The notes beneath the pieces are model-generated. The model worked only from the letters and a program-made list of their open reading frames with translations, ran no database searches and was not told the DNA's origin. From contig JAGDZO010000005.1 in assembly GCA_049115815.1 (NCBI GenBank), positions 310,001-374,000 on the forward strand: 64,000 nt of DNA, read 5' to 3'. Position numbers and translations under genes: made by a program. Positions 62,163 through 64,000 of this stretch are shown here, in pieces. The DNA is from Marinoscillum sp049115815. Its GTDB lineage: Bacteria; Bacteroidota; Bacteroidia; Cytophagales; Cyclobacteriaceae. Numbering within the stretch: position 1 is the stretch's first letter; every line of letters begins with the position of its first letter.

Positions 62163-62903
62163 CTATTCTATTTCTTCTGTGATCGAAGGAAGCGTAAAAT
62201 CTGGGGAAATGACCACATTGCTTTTGTTGAGATCTCGATCGTAGATATAGAAAGAGACGCGTATTGTGTCTCTCAAAAATACAATCGGGAATGGATTGAT
62301 AGCGTAGCTCATCTCATAACTTATAGTTCCAGTGAGTGGCTCACCCAGATTATCCTCTTCAAAGATCCCAAACCTTCCGTTCAAATTGATTGATGAACAA
62401 TCAACATTTCCGAATTTTGAAGGAAAATCGATCTCCGAATATTGTCCATTCTTTTTAACCTCAAAGGTCAGATGTAAGTTTTCGTGAAACTCATTCTTGG
62501 AAATATAAAAAGTATCTCCAGCAATATGATAATCACAATTATTGAATAGAGGGCGATTATCTACATCATCAAAAGGCCTAACGCGCCCAGTGAAATCCAC
62601 TGTAAATAAAGGGGGCACCACCTCCGTATCGGAATAGGTGACGATTGAGTCACGAGAATCAATGATCAAATCAAAAGAATGATAAGGCACAAAAGTCTCA
62701 GTTTCACGCAATCCCAAATTCCCATCACCATCCTCAAAATCAAATTTCAGTACCAACGCATCTTGCCTCGCAGTAATGGAATCATAGTATATCAGACTAT
62801 GAAATTTAATTTTAGGGATTTCTGAAAATTCAGGGGCTTGAAAGCACCCCATGAATCCTATAGTAATTAAAATTATTGATATTTGAGTTGAGTGAAATCT
62901 CAT
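62163..62903 (-). CDS. Lipoprotein, unknown function
   Basis: Lipobox IGFMGCFQAP (Cys20) after a hydrophobic signal. The mature part begins near ALVLKFDFEDGDGNLGL, a pattern seen in a group of Bacteroidota lipoproteins; GDG-rich acid loop may bind Ca2+. Other strands: SIVTYSDTEVVPPLFTVDF and TIRVSFYIYDRDLNKSN. Mostly beta structure, likely surface. 246 residues; convergent with the E1 gene, 5 bases between stops. The start is 51 bases from that of the LuxE-like gene, divergent. Confidence 0.82.
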   Translation of the reverse strand: MRFHSTQISIILITIGFMGCFQAPEFSEIPKIKFHSLIYYDSITARQDALVLKFDFEDGDGNLGLRETETFVPYHSFDLIIDSRDSIVTYSDTEVVPPLFTVDFTGRVRPFDDVDNRPLFNNCDYHIAGDTFYISKNEFHENLHLTFEVKKNGQYSEIDFPSKFGNVDCSSINLNGRFGIFEEDNLGEPLTGTISYEMSYAINPFPIVFLRDTIRVSFYIYDRDLNKSNVVISPDFTLPSITEEIE

Positions 62904-62954
62904 ATGCTACAAGGACAAAACTATCTTAACTTTCCCTTATTGTGTCTATAACAG

Positions 62955-63926
62955 ATGCTAGATTATAAAAGATTCAAAAAAGACATATTTTTAATTAATC
63001 AAGAGAATTTTGAATCTTATTGCTTGGCAGTATACGAGTACCAGTATAGCTACAATCCAGTCTATAGGGAGTATTCTGACTATTTGAATCGCACGCCCGA
63101 TTCGGTCAATACAATTCATGATATCCCCTTTCTTCCTATAGATTTATTTAAGAAGCATATTATCCAAACTGAAACGTGGGAACCTCAAAAGGTTTTCCAA
63201 AGTAGCGGAACGACCGGGCAAGTAAGAAGCAAACATTATGTCCGAGACGAAAAGTTTTATCATCAGGTGGCCAAATCACATTTTGAGTCACTTTATGGAT
63301 CATTAGAGAACCTTCAGGTGTTAGCGCTTTTGCCTTCATATCAGGAGCAAGAGAATTCTTCACTCATCAACATGGTAGACTCATTTATGGGTCTATCTCT
63401 TCCTGGTAGCAGCTATTTTTTAAACAATCAAGAGGCTCTTATGGAGACTTTAGTCAGTACTGAGCGCCATAAAATACTCTTTGGAGTCTCTTTTGCCCTA
63501 TTGGATCTAGCCGAAAAAACGTCACTTGATGTGCGAAATTTAACAATTATAGAAACAGGCGGGATGAAAGGAAGAAGAGAAGAGATAATCCGAGAGGAAC
63601 TTCATCAAAAAATAAAAAATGGATTAGGAGATTACCCCATTCACTCAGAATATGGAATGACTGAGCTTACTTCTCAAGGGTATATGATAAATGAGTATTT
63701 TACTTTTCCAAAATGGGCTAAGGTGCTCATAAGGGATGTAAATGATCCTTTTACCTACAAGAATGATGGAAATTCGGGTGGTCTCAATATCATTGACCTG
63801 GCCAATATTGCTACCTGCTCTTTTATTGAAACCAAGGATTTAGGGAAAATTGACTCCCAAAAAGGCTTTCAGGTACTCGGTAGGTTTGATAACTCAGATA
63901 TCAGGGGGTGCAATTTGTTACTATAA
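62955..63926 (+). CDS. LuxE-like acyl-protein synthetase/acyl-activating protein
   Basis: The family activates an acyl group with ATP and transfers it to a cysteine or thiol carrier. The AMP-binding-like signature FQSSGTTGQVRSKH lies near residue 83, with IIETGGMKGRREEI at 195 and HSEYGMTELTSQGY near 228 (adenylation-like motif). LGKIDSQKGFQVLGRFDN matches the C-terminal part of adenylate-forming enzymes. No LuxC or LuxD is next to it, so luminescence is unlikely; in Bacteroidota similar genes stand near lipid or polysaccharide genes. 323 residues; possibly complete. A strong promoter follows for the next, unseen gene. Confidence 0.8.
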   Translation: MLDYKRFKKDIFLINQENFESYCLAVYEYQYSYNPVYREYSDYLNRTPDSVNTIHDIPFLPIDLFKKHIIQTETWEPQKVFQSSGTTGQVRSKHYVRDEKFYHQVAKSHFESLYGSLENLQVLALLPSYQEQENSSLINMVDSFMGLSLPGSSYFLNNQEALMETLVSTERHKILFGVSFALLDLAEKTSLDVRNLTIIETGGMKGRREEIIREELHQKIKNGLGDYPIHSEYGMTELTSQGYMINEYFTFPKWAKVLIRDVNDPFTYKNDGNSGGLNIIDLANIATCSFIETKDLGKIDSQKGFQVLGRFDNSDIRGCNLLL

Positions 63927-63951
63927 GGATTGAACTAAAAGTTAGCTTTTT

Positions 63952-63982
63952 TTTGTTTAGACCTAAAGAAATGATACTTTTG
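63952..63982 (+). promoter_or_regulatory. Bacteroidota-type promoter for a gene beyond the window
   Basis: TTTG at 63952-63955 and TACTTTTG at 63975-63982 are separated by exactly 19 bases, a full match to TTTG-N19-TAnnTTTG. It lies 25 bases after the LuxE-like stop and must drive a gene starting beyond 64000 on the plus strand. Confidence 0.55.
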
Positions 63983-64000
63983 GTAGATAAGACATACAGC

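Noticed and set aside
62916..62923. Minus-strand TAGTTTTG box ahead of the lipoprotein gene
   Set aside because: It matches TAnnTTTG but leaves a leader of about 5 bases and lacks a -33 box, so it is not listed as a promoter.
1..64000. CRISPR arrays, tRNA/rRNA genes, transposases and prophage genes
   Set aside because: None was recognised; repeats found are the short palindromes listed. Absence is by eye only.

Overview
The window reads as chromosomal DNA of a marine or aquatic Bacteroidota, probably of the order Cytophagales. The signs are a moderate A+T bias, promoters of the Bacteroidota form TTTG-N19-21-TAnnTTTG (clear examples at 21259, 23047 and 63952), few Shine-Dalgarno sites, a SusC-like-fold outer-membrane receptor of the OMP_b-brl_3 type, DUF6090 proteins, a single-chain E1 alpha/beta 2-oxoacid dehydrogenase and IcmF. 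No rRNA, tRNA, CRISPR array, transposase or phage gene was recognised. Genus-level placement is inference.

Layout. 1-4.2 kb: end of the succinate dehydrogenase operon (sdhA end, sdhB), then a two-gene unit pairing a GCS2-type carboxylate-amine ligase fused to CBS domains with an AstE/aspartoacylase-like deacylase. 4.2-9.8 kb: a secreted 1409-residue TPR-CHAT protease-like protein, a small conserved protein and a GH16 glucanase. 9.9-15.3 kb (minus strand): PadR regulator plus membrane partner, Bax-like glucosaminidase lipoprotein, SDR, TonB-dependent receptor-like protein. 15.4-20.5 kb (plus): SnoaL-like protein, RlmF, uracil-DNA-glycosylase-like protein, a membrane protein, TspO, an SDR epimerase and an NAPE-PLD-like metallo-hydrolase. 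20.5-27.3 kb: a short palindromic repeat, collagen-like lipoprotein, cold-shock protein, nitrilase plus OsmC, DAHP synthase, coiled-coil lipoprotein, LpxL-like acyltransferase, an exported basic protein and an orphan MazE. 27.3-33.2 kb (minus): IcmF, a GRAM-like membrane protein, a one-domain voltage-gated cation channel and a DsbA-like protein.

33.5-48 kb is the most accessory-looking part: an SPFH protein, two DUF1624 paralogues separated by an aspartic-protease/PDZ protein and two small proteins, a DUF559 nuclease-like gene boxed by inverted palindromic repeats, two DUF6090 genes and a truncated third, a degenerate DUF885-like protein, a membrane-anchored patatin and a divergent lipase. 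48.1-49.8 kb holds a glycogen-phosphorylase-like protein in which the usual PLP lysine reads as threonine.

49.9-56.4 kb (minus) holds the most interesting system: ndh, a C39-like papain-fold peptidase, a RimK-like ATP-grasp ligase, a GCS2-like amide ligase, an N-formylglutamate amidohydrolase and an AstE-like deacylase, nearly all spaced by 4 bases or less or overlapping. Two amide-forming and three amide-breaking enzymes in one operon suggest synthesis and turnover of a glutamyl- or aspartyl-containing peptide or protein modification. The 1.1-4.1 kb unit repeats two of its families. The final 8 kb carries an MFS transporter, a stand-alone HsdR-N-like protein, alanine dehydrogenase, the fused E1 component, a lipoprotein and a LuxE-like protein. 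All functions are read by eye from sequence; no search was run.
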